Shown: one piece after another, positions 29,587 to 38,186 of the stretch
Layout of the letters: each line of letters opens with the position of its first letter
How positions within the stretch are numbered: the stretch's first letter is position 1
Assembly (NCBI RefSeq): GCF_001989995.2
Contig: NZ_JAHGUP010000017.1
Span: 124,001-188,000, forward strand
Source: Vibrio anguillarum
GTDB lineage: Bacteria; Pseudomonadota; Gammaproteobacteria; Enterobacterales; Vibrionaceae
Length of the DNA stretch: 64,000 nt
Direction: 5' to 3'
Translations under genes and position numbers: made by a program
The notes under the pieces: generated by a model
The model's input: the letters and a program-made list of their open reading frames with translations, nothing else
Databases searched by the model: none
Told to the model about the DNA's origin: nothing

Positions 29587-30969
29587 CTATAAAGAATTAA
29601 GAAAAGCGATCAACGCGTTGCGTTCGCTGGCATTGAATTGACGTACTTTCTCTTTGGCACTTTGCGCTTCACCACCATGCCAAAGTACCGCTTCCATGAG
29701 ATTACGCGCTCGGCCATCATGTAAAAAATAAGTATGGCCGCTCACCTCTTGCGTATAGCCGATCCCCCACAAAGGCGGGGTACGCCACTCTTGTCCATTA
29801 GCTAAGGCTTCTGGACGATTATCGGCTAACCCTTCGCCCATATCATGCAGTAGTAAATCACTGTAAGGATGAATTTCTTGCTCTGACAAGGCTGGGCGAT
29901 CCGTTCTTTTTACCGTTTTAAGGTCAGTGCGGTGGCAACTCTCACAGCCAACTTGTTTGAACAATGATTGACCCAGCTTCACTTGTGAATCGTCGACATT
30001 GCGACGCACTGGAACAGCTAAATGCTGAGAATAGAATTCGACAAAATCAAGAATGTTGTCACTAACCTCAGGATCGCCACCATTAGGTAAGGTTTGACAG
30101 AGTGTTTGCTTCTCGGTGCAGTTTTCTTTTGGGAATAAACGGCTGGTCAATCCTAAATCGCCGTTAAACGCCGCGGCATTCTGTTGCATTAAACTAGGCT
30201 GCCCGGCTTTCCAACCAAAACGCCCGATGGCAAAATCTTTTTTTTCTACATCCCAAACACGGTTCACTTTGCCAGAGATACCATCGCCATCACTATCTTC
30301 AGGGTCTGCCATTGCTAATAAGCTGGCATCCGCGATGCTTTCAAGCAGGCCAAGGCCAATCATTGGCGGAGCGACACGCGCCGAAAACTGAGTGTCAGGA
30401 TGAATATCGCCATAACCAAGTTCAGTAATTTTTAAATTGGGTTTGCGTAACATCACTTGGTGGCCATCCGTAAAAGCAACCGCAATCTCTTGATAAGTGA
30501 TGTGGATTTGTCCTTCTGCTTTTTGATCGGGCAAAGCGAAATCTTGTAACTGTCCACCATAGACGGGTTCGGGGATCCCCCCTTCTTTGGCGTAGATCGC
30601 TTTTTGTTCATCCGTCACCGCTGGAATACTCAGGCGAACCAACATCGAAACGGCATGTGTGTCATTTTTTTCTGGCGGATGGCCGCGACCATCTTTGATG
30701 TGACAATTTTGGCAACCATTGGTGTTAAAAAGCGGCCCTAAACCATCTCTTGCATCAGTGGATGATGGCGCTGGCACCCAAGGGTTACGAAAGAAACTGT
30801 TTCCCACGCTAAAATCGAGCCGTTTGCTCATCGGCAAATTGGCCGCAGGAAGCGAGTAAGCATTCGGCCCAGCTTTGGTTGTACTGGTTTTGCCACCCGA
30901 TTTCACCTCATCGGCATAAACGGGGTTGGCAAACAAGGTTAGGAGCGCGACGGTAAAAAACGATCTCAT
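29587..30969 (-). CDS. Di-haem c-type oxidoreductase-like protein (DUF1111)
   Basis: Periplasmic c-type cytochrome-like protein of 460 residues with a signal peptide ending near NPVYA. Two CxxCH haem sites are present: GCQNCHIKDGRG (about residue 85) and GCESCHRTDL (about residue 345). An Asp-rich loop, DPEDSDGDGISG, looks like a calcium site. The C-terminal region TYFLHDGRARNLMEAVLWHGGEA is typical of this family, sometimes called thiol oxidoreductase. A redox role in iron handling is inferred from the Fur-box-headed operon; the substrate is unknown. Confidence 0.9.
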   Translation of the reverse strand: MRSFFTVALLTLFANPVYADEVKSGGKTSTTKAGPNAYSLPAANLPMSKRLDFSVGNSFFRNPWVPAPSSTDARDGLGPLFNTNGCQNCHIKDGRGHPPEKNDTHAVSMLVRLSIPAVTDEQKAIYAKEGGIPEPVYGGQLQDFALPDQKAEGQIHITYQEIAVAFTDGHQVMLRKPNLKITELGYGDIHPDTQFSARVAPPMIGLGLLESIADASLLAMADPEDSDGDGISGKVNRVWDVEKKDFAIGRFGWKAGQPSLMQQNAAAFNGDLGLTSRLFPKENCTEKQTLCQTLPNGGDPEVSDNILDFVEFYSQHLAVPVRRNVDDSQVKLGQSLFKQVGCESCHRTDLKTVKRTDRPALSEQEIHPYSDLLLHDMGEGLADNRPEALANGQEWRTPPLWGIGYTQEVSGHTYFLHDGRARNLMEAVLWHGGEAQSAKEKVRQFNASERNALIAFLNSL

Positions 30970-31009
30970 TGGGCTTTTCTCAACATCTTTATTCAGTGTA
31001 AACGTGGAA

Positions 31010-31029
31010 AAGGGCTCATCTGAGCCCTT
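31010..31029 (-). terminator. Intra-operon hairpin between irpA and the di-haem gene
   Basis: AAGGGCTCA at 31010-31018 pairs with TGAGCCCTT at 31021-31029. On the minus strand it is followed only by TTTTCC, so it is probably a partial terminator that lowers expression of the downstream genes relative to irpA. Confidence 0.55.
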
Positions 31030-31047
31030 GGATCTTTCATCTTATTA

Positions 31048-32310
31048 TTAGAATTCGTGGTCTGCAGTATCTGGATTAAGGTTATCAATCCCAATCACTG
31101 AAGCGGTACGTTCTATCGAAGCGGTTTGAGCCACTAAAGCCATAATGGCTCCATTGACTATCGCGTTGCCTTGAGGATTGTTAGCCGCGATCAATTGATC
31201 GAAATGCTGATTATCTTTTTCAGCCGACGTGACTAATTTACCGACTTCAGCGCGCGCACTGTCAAACTGCTTTTGAATCTCTTTAGCTGCTTGTGCATCC
31301 TTTTGTGCCACTAAATCATTCAGGCTTGGGCCTGTTAGTACCTTTCCGTCTTGACGCTGGTAAGAACCCGTATAAAGGTTGTAAATACCTTGTTCATTGT
31401 AGTAATGAGAGTTATGGGTATTATCCGAGAAACAATCGTGCTCATCTTCAGTCGAGTTTGCTTCTAGCGCCACTTTCATACGCTCGCCCGCTAATTCGCC
31501 CAGTGATAAAGACCCCATACCAAATAACATCTTACGCAAACCATTGTCTGCTGATTCCGCAAGCAATTCATGACGGTAATTGGCTTTTTCATCCGCAGAC
31601 CACTGTTTTTCCATCCATGCCAAATCTTGCACGAGCAGTTGAGCAGCCGCTTTTAAATATTGAGCACGGCGATCACAATGGTTATTGGTGCATTCGCTAC
31701 CCACGACAAAATCCGTGTAAGCACGAGCACCAGCTCCCGCATTGGTGCCATTTAAATCTTGGCCCCACAGTAGAAACTCAATGGCATGATAACCTGAAGC
31801 GACGTTAGCTTCAGAGCCACCGATTTCGTTTAAGCTGGCAATCAGCTCTGGTGTGATAGTGGAGACATCAATCGTTGTCGCGCCAATTTTCAACGTTTGG
31901 TTGGCAATGATGTTAGCGCTGGCGCCTTCATTGCCCAGTTCATATTGGTAATCAGTAGCGACGTAGTCAATCAGCCCTTCATCAAGAGGCCAAGCATTGA
32001 GTTGCCCTTCCCAATCGTCAACAACGGCATTGCCAAAACGGAAGACTTCGGACTGCTGGTAAGGCACTCGCGATGCTAACCACGCTTGTTTCACCTCTTC
32101 CAATTTAGCCGCCGAGGGTGTCATCAAGAACTGATCAATTGATTTTTCTAATGATTGAGCGGTCGTCAGCGAATCTGCAAACACGGCATGGGCAATATTG
32201 GCATAATGTTCGACCACCTGCTCCTTAGTGACGGTAGCGGCAAATGACGCACTACTTATGATGGCAAGTGAGGCAGCAATTGACTGAATAAGAAGCGTGT
32301 TAACTTTCAT
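31048..32310 (-). CDS. irpA: IrpA-like imelysin, iron-regulated protein
   Basis: Secreted or periplasmic imelysin of 420 residues with a signal peptide ending SASFAATV. The canonical motif GYHAIEFLLWGQD (GxHxxE) is intact near residue 168, and a Cys pair in SECTNNHCDRRAQ is typical of IrpA. Members of this family bind iron or haem-related ligands and are induced by low iron. It is the first gene of the operon irpA-DUF1111-imelysin-DUF1513 and has a 15-bp palindromic Fur box upstream. V. cholerae VC1264-VC1267 has the same order from memory. Confidence 0.93.
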   Translation of the reverse strand: MKVNTLLIQSIAASLAIISSASFAATVTKEQVVEHYANIAHAVFADSLTTAQSLEKSIDQFLMTPSAAKLEEVKQAWLASRVPYQQSEVFRFGNAVVDDWEGQLNAWPLDEGLIDYVATDYQYELGNEGASANIIANQTLKIGATTIDVSTITPELIASLNEIGGSEANVASGYHAIEFLLWGQDLNGTNAGAGARAYTDFVVGSECTNNHCDRRAQYLKAAAQLLVQDLAWMEKQWSADEKANYRHELLAESADNGLRKMLFGMGSLSLGELAGERMKVALEANSTEDEHDCFSDNTHNSHYYNEQGIYNLYTGSYQRQDGKVLTGPSLNDLVAQKDAQAAKEIQKQFDSARAEVGKLVTSAEKDNQHFDQLIAANNPQGNAIVNGAIMALVAQTASIERTASVIGIDNLNPDTADHEF

Positions 32311-32354
32311 GGGAGCATCCTTGTTGAGGCGATTTGAGCTTTATCTTGTGGTAG

Positions 32355-32369
32355 TGCTAATTATTAGCA
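32355..32369. promoter_or_regulatory. Fur box upstream of irpA
   Basis: TGCTAATTATTAGCA is a perfect 15-bp palindrome with the 7-1-7 layout of a Fur site (TGATAATnATTATCA), differing by one symmetrical base per half. It lies about 45-60 bases upstream of the irpA start codon. Confidence 0.75.
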
Positions 32370-32425
32370 TTTGCACTTTTAGTCGCCGATAATACAAATT
32401 ATCCATTTTTTTGCAAGGTAAAAAC

Positions 32426-32457
32426 GCCAAAAACCTCACCGAAATGAGGTTTTTGGC
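32426..32457 (-). terminator. Terminator of ribA
   Basis: GCCAAAAACCTCA pairs with TGAGGTTTTTGGC, 13 perfect pairs around a 6-base loop; on the minus strand it is followed by GTTTTTACC. It lies 20 bases beyond the ribA stop codon. Confidence 0.9.
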
Positions 32458-32476
32458 TGTCATCTATAAGTCTGGA

Positions 32477-33124
32477 TTATAGTTTTAAGTTGTGTTTGCC
32501 ATGGGAAACTTTGGCCTTGAGGTAATTTTCATTACCCGACTTAATATGTGCCGCGGTATTCACGACCTCTACAATTTCAATACCATGCTCCTTCAGCTCA
32601 CGACTTTTTTTAGGGTTATTAGTGACTAAACGAATCTTGGTCACATTTAACGCTTTCAACATCTGCGCCGCTTCAGTGAAATCACGCAGGTCGTCACCAA
32701 AGCCAAGATGATTGTTGGCTTCATAGGTATTCATCCCCGCACTTTGTAAGCGATAGGCATCAATTTTGTTGTACAGACCAATGCCTCGACCTTCTTGACG
32801 CAAATAGAGGATAATGCCGCCAACTTCACCCATTTTATTAATGGTTTCTTCTAATTGTTCACCACAATCACAGCGTGATGAGTGAAAAACATCGCCCGTT
32901 AAACACTCTGAATGCATACGGACTAAAGGAGTTTCCTGAGTAACATCAGCGGATTTAAAAATGACCGCAACATGTTCTTTGTCTGTTTTCAGTCCTCTAA
33001 AAGAGAGTATTTCGGCGTCAATATTGCTTTTTAGACCGACTTTGAAATCCACTCTGGCTCGTACTTCCGCCATATCTACACTCACTTGAATAATTGCTTG
33101 TTGCAATGCTGAATTGATTTGCAT
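32477..33124 (-). CDS. ribA: GTP cyclohydrolase II
   Basis: Opens GTP to the first pyrimidine intermediate of riboflavin synthesis; a zinc enzyme. The zinc cysteines are intact in [20 protein letters not shown], followed by the catalytic [14 protein letters not shown] and [14 protein letters not shown]. From ATG 33124 the protein has 215 residues; ATG 33073 gives about 198, the usual RibA length, and neither has a strong ribosome-binding site. It lacks the fused RibB domain. A Zur-like palindrome lies 67-101 bases upstream of the first ATG, suggesting zinc control, so this may be a low-zinc copy rather than the only GTP cyclohydrolase II. Confidence 0.93.
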   Translation of the reverse strand: MQINSALQQAIIQVSVDMAEVRARVDFKVGLKSNIDAEILSFRGLKTDKEHVAVIFKSADVTQETPLVRMHSECLTGDVFHSSRCDCGEQLEETINKMGEVGGIILYLRQEGRGIGLYNKIDAYRLQSAGMNTYEANNHLGFGDDLRDFTEAAQMLKALNVTKIRLVTNNPKKSRELKEHGIEIVEVVNTAAHIKSGNENYLKAKVSHGKHNLKL

Positions 33125-33194
33125 TCGAATTGACCCATTAATGACCTAACTATGGGGATAGATACTCCCCTTTTCAATAAAAAGATCACTTGCT

Positions 33195-33221
33195 GAGAAA
33201 TGTTATAATATAACAATTTTC
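33195..33221. promoter_or_regulatory. Zur-box-like palindrome between ribA and mak
   Basis: GAAATGTTATAATATAACA followed by ATTTTC; the core TGTTATAATATAACA (33201-33215) is a perfect 15-bp palindrome within a 35-base imperfect one (33191-33225). This matches the gammaproteobacterial Zur consensus (GAAATGTTATAWTATAACATTTC) in nearly every position. It could control ribA, mak or both. Confidence 0.75.
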
Positions 33222-33347
33222 AGCAATCAAAAGAAAAAATCTCACCACTTCACGTTATCTTGTTCGGTTCAAAGACAAAACACGTTGATTATTAGACTAT
33301 ATTCCATAGTCAGGACTCACACTCAACATCCAAAATAAGGAAAAATC

Positions 33348-34244
33348 ATGCTGATAGGTTTCGACATTGGTGGCACCAAAATTGAAATTTGCGTACTGGA
33401 TAAATCAGGAAACACCCTCTTTAAACACCGAACCCCTACCCCACATGAGTACGATCTTTTTCTAAGCACCTTATGTCAACTGGTTGCAATGGCCGAAAGC
33501 GAAACGCAAACTCACTGCCAAATCGGGATTGGACTTCCCGGAGCCATCAGCCCAGCGACAGGGCTTATCAAAAATGCCAATTGCACTTTTTTAAATGGTC
33601 GAGATTTAAAAGCCGATCTGTGCACTCGCCTACAACGCAATATTGTTATTGCCAATGATGCCAATTGCTTTGCGCTGTCTGAAGCGGTCGATGGTGCCGC
33701 CAAAGATGGCAACGTAGTCTTTGGCGCGATTTTGGGCACAGGTTGCGGCGGCGGTATTGTGATCAACAAGAAGGTATTGGTCGGTGCGAACGCCGTATGC
33801 GGTGAGTGGGGGCACAATCCGCTGCCAAGTTTTAGCAATGAACGTGATGGGCCTAATCGCCACTGTTATTGCGGACGCGATAACTGTATTGAACTCTTTA
33901 TCTCCGGTTCTGGCTTAACAAAGAGTGCTCAGTTGATTGGTCAACAAGAGTGGAATGCAGCCGAAATTATCACTCGCTACCAGCAGCAAGACCCACAAGC
34001 AACAAAGCTTTATCAACAATTAATTGATCAAATGGCGCGCAGCTTTGCTTGCATCGTCAATGTGTTGGATCCTGATGTGATAGTGCTTGGCGGAGGATTA
34101 TCAAACGTAGCATCGCTGTATGTTGATCTACCTCGGGCAACAGCGAACTACGTTTTTTCTGATAGTGCACAGATTGTGTTTACCCAAGCAAAATATGGTG
34201 ACAGCAGCGGCATCCGTGGCGCAGCTTGGCTAGGTTTGAACTAG
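33348..34244 (+). CDS. mak: ROK-family sugar kinase, probable fructokinase Mak
   Basis: A 298-residue cytoplasmic kinase. It has the phosphate-binding IGFDIGGTKIE, the GTGCGGGIV and GEWGHNPLP sugar-site motifs, the ROK zinc site in CYCGRDNCIELFISG and LDPDVIVLGGGLSN. It is closely similar to E. coli Mak along its length (for example PGAISPATGLIKNAN and LNGRDLKADL), hence fructokinase; N-acetylglucosamine kinase NagK is the alternative. AAGG precedes the ATG. It is divergent from ribA across the Zur-like palindrome. Fructose released by ScrB could be phosphorylated by it as well as by ScrK. Confidence 0.87.
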   Translation: MLIGFDIGGTKIEICVLDKSGNTLFKHRTPTPHEYDLFLSTLCQLVAMAESETQTHCQIGIGLPGAISPATGLIKNANCTFLNGRDLKADLCTRLQRNIVIANDANCFALSEAVDGAAKDGNVVFGAILGTGCGGGIVINKKVLVGANAVCGEWGHNPLPSFSNERDGPNRHCYCGRDNCIELFISGSGLTKSAQLIGQQEWNAAEIITRYQQQDPQATKLYQQLIDQMARSFACIVNVLDPDVIVLGGGLSNVASLYVDLPRATANYVFSDSAQIVFTQAKYGDSSGIRGAAWLGLN

Positions 34245-34378
34245 CAGAAAGTGATTAAAGTCACAACTTTAGTCATCGAAAAATTAAGTAAAGCAAGTGT
34301 TTTACATATCAAATGACTGATATTTAAAACATATACTCCTAGTTCTATTTACATTTCACCTTAACACATAAACACAAA

Positions 34379-34393
34379 TGATAGTAATTACCA
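34379..34393. promoter_or_regulatory. Fur box upstream of hutA
   Basis: TGATAGTAATTACCA fits the 7-1-7 Fur pattern with one change per half-site and lies about 65-80 bases upstream of the hutA start. Confidence 0.7.
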
Positions 34394-34456
34394 TTTAGAT
34401 CCAATATCATTGCGCACAGCTTGAATCTGTTATTGATGAATAAGGTAATAACTCAG

Positions 34457-36595
34457 ATGTACACTAAAACACTACTATCAGCCTCCATATTGCTAGCGCT
34501 TTCCCCTGCTGCTCTCGCAGAAGAAGTTTCTCGATTCGATGAGGTTGTTGTTTCGGCAACGCGAACCGAGCAGAGTAAAAAAGATGTATCGTCATCCATT
34601 GAAAGTATCTCCTCTTCTGAGATTGCAGAAGTAATGGCTGATAATATTCAGCAAGCTCTAAATTCCACCCCAGGTGTTGAAGCGGAAGGTAATGGCCGCT
34701 TTGGAATAGCAGGATTTAATATTCGCGGCATGGATGGAAGCCGTGTAAAAATGATGGTTGATGGTGTACAGCAACCTGTACCTTATAACCCTGGCGCAAC
34801 TGAACAACGAAAATATCCAAACGCAATAGAGATTGACACTCTACAAGCTATTGAAGTGAACAAAGGTGCGTCATCTACACTGTATGGATCTGACGCTTTA
34901 GGTGGTGTGGTATTGCTACGCACTAAAAATCCAGAAGACGTTCTCGTCACAGAAGGAAATGAGCAACGCTTCGGTATCAAGTCTGGTTATACGTCCGCTA
35001 ACGAGCAATTTAAAACGACATTAACGTGGGCAATGCGTCAAGATAAACTGGAAACCTTACTGATGGCAACTTATGCCAATGGCAGTGAGACCCAAACTCA
35101 TGGCTCAGGTTCAGAAATCGAAGGCCCTGATCGCGGCGCTCAAAACCCGGCTGACTCCAAACTTGGCAACCTGTTGGCAAAAGCATTTTATCAAGCCAAT
35201 GATAACCATCGACTTGGGCTAACCGCCGAGTATTACAACAAACGGTATGATGAAGACGAGCTAAACTATAACGGTTATTCCATTATGCCCGGCTTTACCT
35301 ATACCGATAACTACAACCAAGATACCAATGAGCGTCTTCGTGTCGGTATAGAGCATCAATGGTTGATGAATACCCTGCTTGCTGACTCTTTAGATTGGTC
35401 ATTGAATTTCCAAGATTCTAGCGCTCTCGCTAAGAACTACGACACAACGCCATCTAATGGCCGCCGGTTACGTGAACGGGAATCATCAGATCAATCGATT
35501 CAATTTGATGGACAGCTCTCCAAAGCCGTAGATCTCAATGGCAACCTTCATGAATTTACCTATGGTGCCAGCTACATCAACAACGACTTCGACCTCGATA
35601 ATACTGACTATAAATTAGATGCAGGTACATCTACCCCGGGTAGCTCTGGCATTCCTGATGCGACTATCGTGCAGTGGGGGCTATTCCTACAAGACCAAGC
35701 CTACTTCATCCAAGACCGTTTAATATTAACCGCTGGTCTTCGATACGATTCTTTTGAAGCGACACCCAGCGTTGATGCTGGCTACACTCAGTCTTATGAA
35801 GCCAATAAAGACAGCGCATTCACTGCTCGATTGGGTTCTGTTTACCACGTCAATCCTAACCTAGCGGTATTTGGTCAAATTAGCCAAGGATTCAAGGCAC
35901 CAACTGTTTACGACCTTTACTACTTCTATAATCAGGGGGCAATCATTGATGCGAACCCAGATCTTAAAGCAGAGAAAAGTTTGTCCTATGAACTTGGGCT
36001 ACGTGGTCAAAATGACTCAACTAATTTTGAAATCACCACCTTCTATAACGAGTACACCGATTTTATTACTCAGTCAAAGACAGGCAAACAAGGTGGCAAG
36101 GATATCTTTACCAAAGAGAACTTGGATGAAGTCACGATTTATGGTGCGGAATTTAGCTCTCGAATTGACTTAGATAAAGCGTTTAATGCCCCACAAGGGA
36201 CTTACACCCGTCTAGCCATTGCTTATGCAGAGGGAGAAGATAAGAAAACAGGTGATGCTTTAGATTCAGTCGCGCCTCTAACCAGTAATGTAGGCTTAGG
36301 GCTGGATCGCGACCAATACGGAGCACTGCTTAATGTTAAGATGGTTGCAAGTAAGACGGACTGGCAATCAAATACAAATGCAGATACCGCTGGTTATACA
36401 CTTATCGATTTAACGGCCTACTATAAACCAATGCAAGACCTAACCATCCGCGCTGGTCTATTCAATGCACTCGATAAAAAATATTGGCTGTATAGCGATC
36501 TCACGGGCCGAGATGCTACTGGCGAAACCTTTAACATCGATAGCAAATCACAGCCTGGGCGTAACTGGGGTTTAAATGTAGATTATCAATTCTAA
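34457..36595 (+). CDS. hutA: TonB-dependent haem receptor (HutA/HupA type)
   Basis: Outer-membrane receptor that takes up haem with energy from TonB. From ATG 34457 the protein has 712 residues, the size of vibrio HutA/HupA. The signal peptide ends SPAALA; the TonB box region FDEVVVSATRTE follows, then the plug domain (residues about 35-150) and the beta-barrel. The haem-receptor motifs are present: the FRAP box as FKAPT and the NPDL box as NPDLKAEKS. The last strand ends VDYQF with C-terminal Phe. AAGG stands 11 bases upstream of the chosen ATG; ATGs at 34421 and 34436 would spoil the signal peptide. A Fur box lies upstream and hutZ converges from the other side. Confidence 0.93.
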   Translation: MYTKTLLSASILLALSPAALAEEVSRFDEVVVSATRTEQSKKDVSSSIESISSSEIAEVMADNIQQALNSTPGVEAEGNGRFGIAGFNIRGMDGSRVKMMVDGVQQPVPYNPGATEQRKYPNAIEIDTLQAIEVNKGASSTLYGSDALGGVVLLRTKNPEDVLVTEGNEQRFGIKSGYTSANEQFKTTLTWAMRQDKLETLLMATYANGSETQTHGSGSEIEGPDRGAQNPADSKLGNLLAKAFYQANDNHRLGLTAEYYNKRYDEDELNYNGYSIMPGFTYTDNYNQDTNERLRVGIEHQWLMNTLLADSLDWSLNFQDSSALAKNYDTTPSNGRRLRERESSDQSIQFDGQLSKAVDLNGNLHEFTYGASYINNDFDLDNTDYKLDAGTSTPGSSGIPDATIVQWGLFLQDQAYFIQDRLILTAGLRYDSFEATPSVDAGYTQSYEANKDSAFTARLGSVYHVNPNLAVFGQISQGFKAPTVYDLYYFYNQGAIIDANPDLKAEKSLSYELGLRGQNDSTNFEITTFYNEYTDFITQSKTGKQGGKDIFTKENLDEVTIYGAEFSSRIDLDKAFNAPQGTYTRLAIAYAEGEDKKTGDALDSVAPLTSNVGLGLDRDQYGALLNVKMVASKTDWQSNTNADTAGYTLIDLTAYYKPMQDLTIRAGLFNALDKKYWLYSDLTGRDATGETFNIDSKSQPGRNWGLNVDYQF

Positions 36596-36612
36596 CGTTC
36601 TCTCATCCAAGC

Positions 36613-36645
36613 AACAAGGCCAAGCTCTACGCTTGGCTTTGTTTT
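36613..36645 (+). terminator. Terminator of hutA
   Basis: AACAAGGCCAAGC pairs with GCTTGGCTTTGTT (two mispairs) around TCTAC, followed by TTTT, 18 bases after the stop codon. Confidence 0.85.
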
Positions 36646-36726
36646 ATCTACATTTCTCATACTCGATTAACGATCCCACGAAGTCACAGATAAATCATTA
36701 ACTCGTAACAACGGTAAATCACGATC

Positions 36727-36752
36727 AAAAAAGGCTAGATAACTAGCCTTTT
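36727..36752. terminator. Bidirectional terminator beside hutZ
   Basis: AAAAGGCTAG and CTAGCCTTTT form a perfect 10-bp stem around ATAA with A/T tracts on both sides, between converging hutA and hutZ. Confidence 0.88.
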
Positions 36753-36786
36753 CTTCCAATGTCCAATGTATCTTGAGCGATTAAGA

Positions 36787-37317
36787 TTACGCGTTGGAAA
36801 TTTTCTTATGTCCTTCATCAAGGTGCACAAAATCAACCATGTCATCACCAGACACTTGATACGCCTGGCCAAAGCCTTTCACATAAAGACCTTTTTCTAC
36901 TTTCAATTGGAATACAGCAAAGTCTTGCAGCTGGCTTAAGCCGTCAATGATCTCACCAAAACGAGCTTGCATTTGGCCAATGACTTGCTGCCATAACGCC
37001 GTTTCACGTGGTACAACACTCGCAACGGCGTCAAACGTCAGCCGTTGACGGGCAAAAATCTGTTTTGATGATTCTTCATCTGCAATCATCATCAAGGAGA
37101 CGTGCGGGTTCACCTCCAAGTTACGCGCATGACGAGCGATGTGTGAAATCAGCACAAAGTAACCTTCTTGGTTTTGCACAAATGGCGCGTAGCTCACATT
37201 CGGACGGCCTTCCGCGTCCACTGTAGCCAATTGCAATGTACGACGTTCTTGACGAAACTCTTGGATTTCAGGTTCCAATCGTCCTTGTAATCGCTCTTGT
37301 TTGATCTGCTGATCCAT
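36787..37317 (-). CDS. hutZ: HutZ haem-degrading enzyme
   Basis: Cytoplasmic haem-utilisation protein of the split-barrel FMN-binding-like fold that degrades haem. It has 176 residues, the length of V. cholerae HutZ. The residues known to matter in that protein are at the same numbers here: axial ligand His170 (in HLDEGH) and Asp132 (in LQDFAVF). The N-terminal part has QLATVDAEGRPNVSYAPFV. A good GAGGA sequence precedes the ATG. It follows hutX by 54 bases in one operon. Confidence 0.94.
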   Translation of the reverse strand: MDQQIKQERLQGRLEPEIQEFRQERRTLQLATVDAEGRPNVSYAPFVQNQEGYFVLISHIARHARNLEVNPHVSLMMIADEESSKQIFARQRLTFDAVASVVPRETALWQQVIGQMQARFGEIIDGLSQLQDFAVFQLKVEKGLYVKGFGQAYQVSGDDMVDFVHLDEGHKKISNA

Positions 37318-37371
37318 GACTTTCTCCTCGGCCCTTTCGCTCAGCGTTCAGGGCTTATCGTTATATCAATA

Positions 37372-37887
37372 TTATTGGTTGGAATGAACGTCTTGTTGTA
37401 ATGCTCTAAAACGTGCGACTTGGTCTGCAATCAGTTCGCGCTTTTCATCTCGGCCTAGATAAATTTTAAAAATGTTATCGCCTTGCTCACTAAAGAAACC
37501 AAAGTAATGACTTTCACGTCCCATAAAAGGCTTACTGACTAAAGCAACGTGTTGGATGGATTCCAACTTTAAGTGGCCGTGTAACTCACCCTCTTTACCC
37601 ATCAAGTTATAATAGCCACGAGCCAACTTCCCTTTTGGAAAAGGCGCTTTCACTTCAAATATAGAGCCAAAAGAGTGGACAATCGTTATGACCATTCCCC
37701 AATCCGCTAATGATTCCAACAGCGATTGAGCTTGAGCACCATCAACAATCGCAACCATCTCTTTAGGCAATGCCTGCACCACTTCAAATTCGGTCACATC
37801 CAACTCTTGCGCCATCGCTGCCGGCAATAAGGTCGGTTGTTGCTCTAATAAAGAGGCCACTTTCTGTTCAAGTAAATCCATATTCAT
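37372..37887 (-). CDS. hutX: HutX haem carrier
   Basis: Cytoplasmic haem-binding protein that passes haem to HutZ. The 171-residue protein has an N-terminal helical part (LLEQQPTLLPAAMAQELDV) and the ChuX/HutX fold with IVHSFGSIFEVKAPFPKG, LAR-GYYNLMGKEGELHGHL and GRESHYFGFF. It is divergent from tonB1. In V. cholerae the gene order is hutW-hutX-hutZ; here no hutW lies upstream, the next gene being tonB1 300 bases away on the other strand. Two starts two codons apart (ATG-AAT-ATG) are possible. Confidence 0.93.
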   Translation of the reverse strand: MNMDLLEQKVASLLEQQPTLLPAAMAQELDVTEFEVVQALPKEMVAIVDGAQAQSLLESLADWGMVITIVHSFGSIFEVKAPFPKGKLARGYYNLMGKEGELHGHLKLESIQHVALVSKPFMGRESHYFGFFSEQGDNIFKIYLGRDEKRELIADQVARFRALQQDVHSNQ

Positions 37888-38186
37888 TTCCAGTTCGTTC
37901 TTCGCTTTAAATCGCCTTACGCTGGCTCAGTACATCACATTAATCGCCACTAAAAACCCGATCTAGTAAGTAAAATTATGGCAAGGGTGAATTAATTCAG
38001 GTTGTTTATGATTGATTATGGTTGATGGAAACCCCTGTGCTAACAAGGCATTTCTAACCCAGCTTTTAAATTCGTAAAATCATAATTTGATGCAAATGAT
38101 AATGCAATTGATAATTGATCTTATTTTGATGTTGAGTAATAATCCCTTCATCAGACAGAACGCTTTGTTGTTATATGGAGTACCAC
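37888..38186. other. hutX-tonB1 divergent intergenic region
   Basis: 299 bases with no coding potential and no recognisable remnant of hutW. It contains the Fur-box-like array near the tonB1 end and must carry both promoters. Confidence 0.7.
38094..38120. promoter_or_regulatory. Fur-box-like array between hutX and tonB1
   Basis: Two TGATAAT heptamers at 38097-38103 and 38109-38115 lie 12 bases apart with GCAATT between, giving a run of GATAAT-type hexamers as in extended Fur sites. It is about 70-90 bases upstream of tonB1. Confidence 0.65.
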
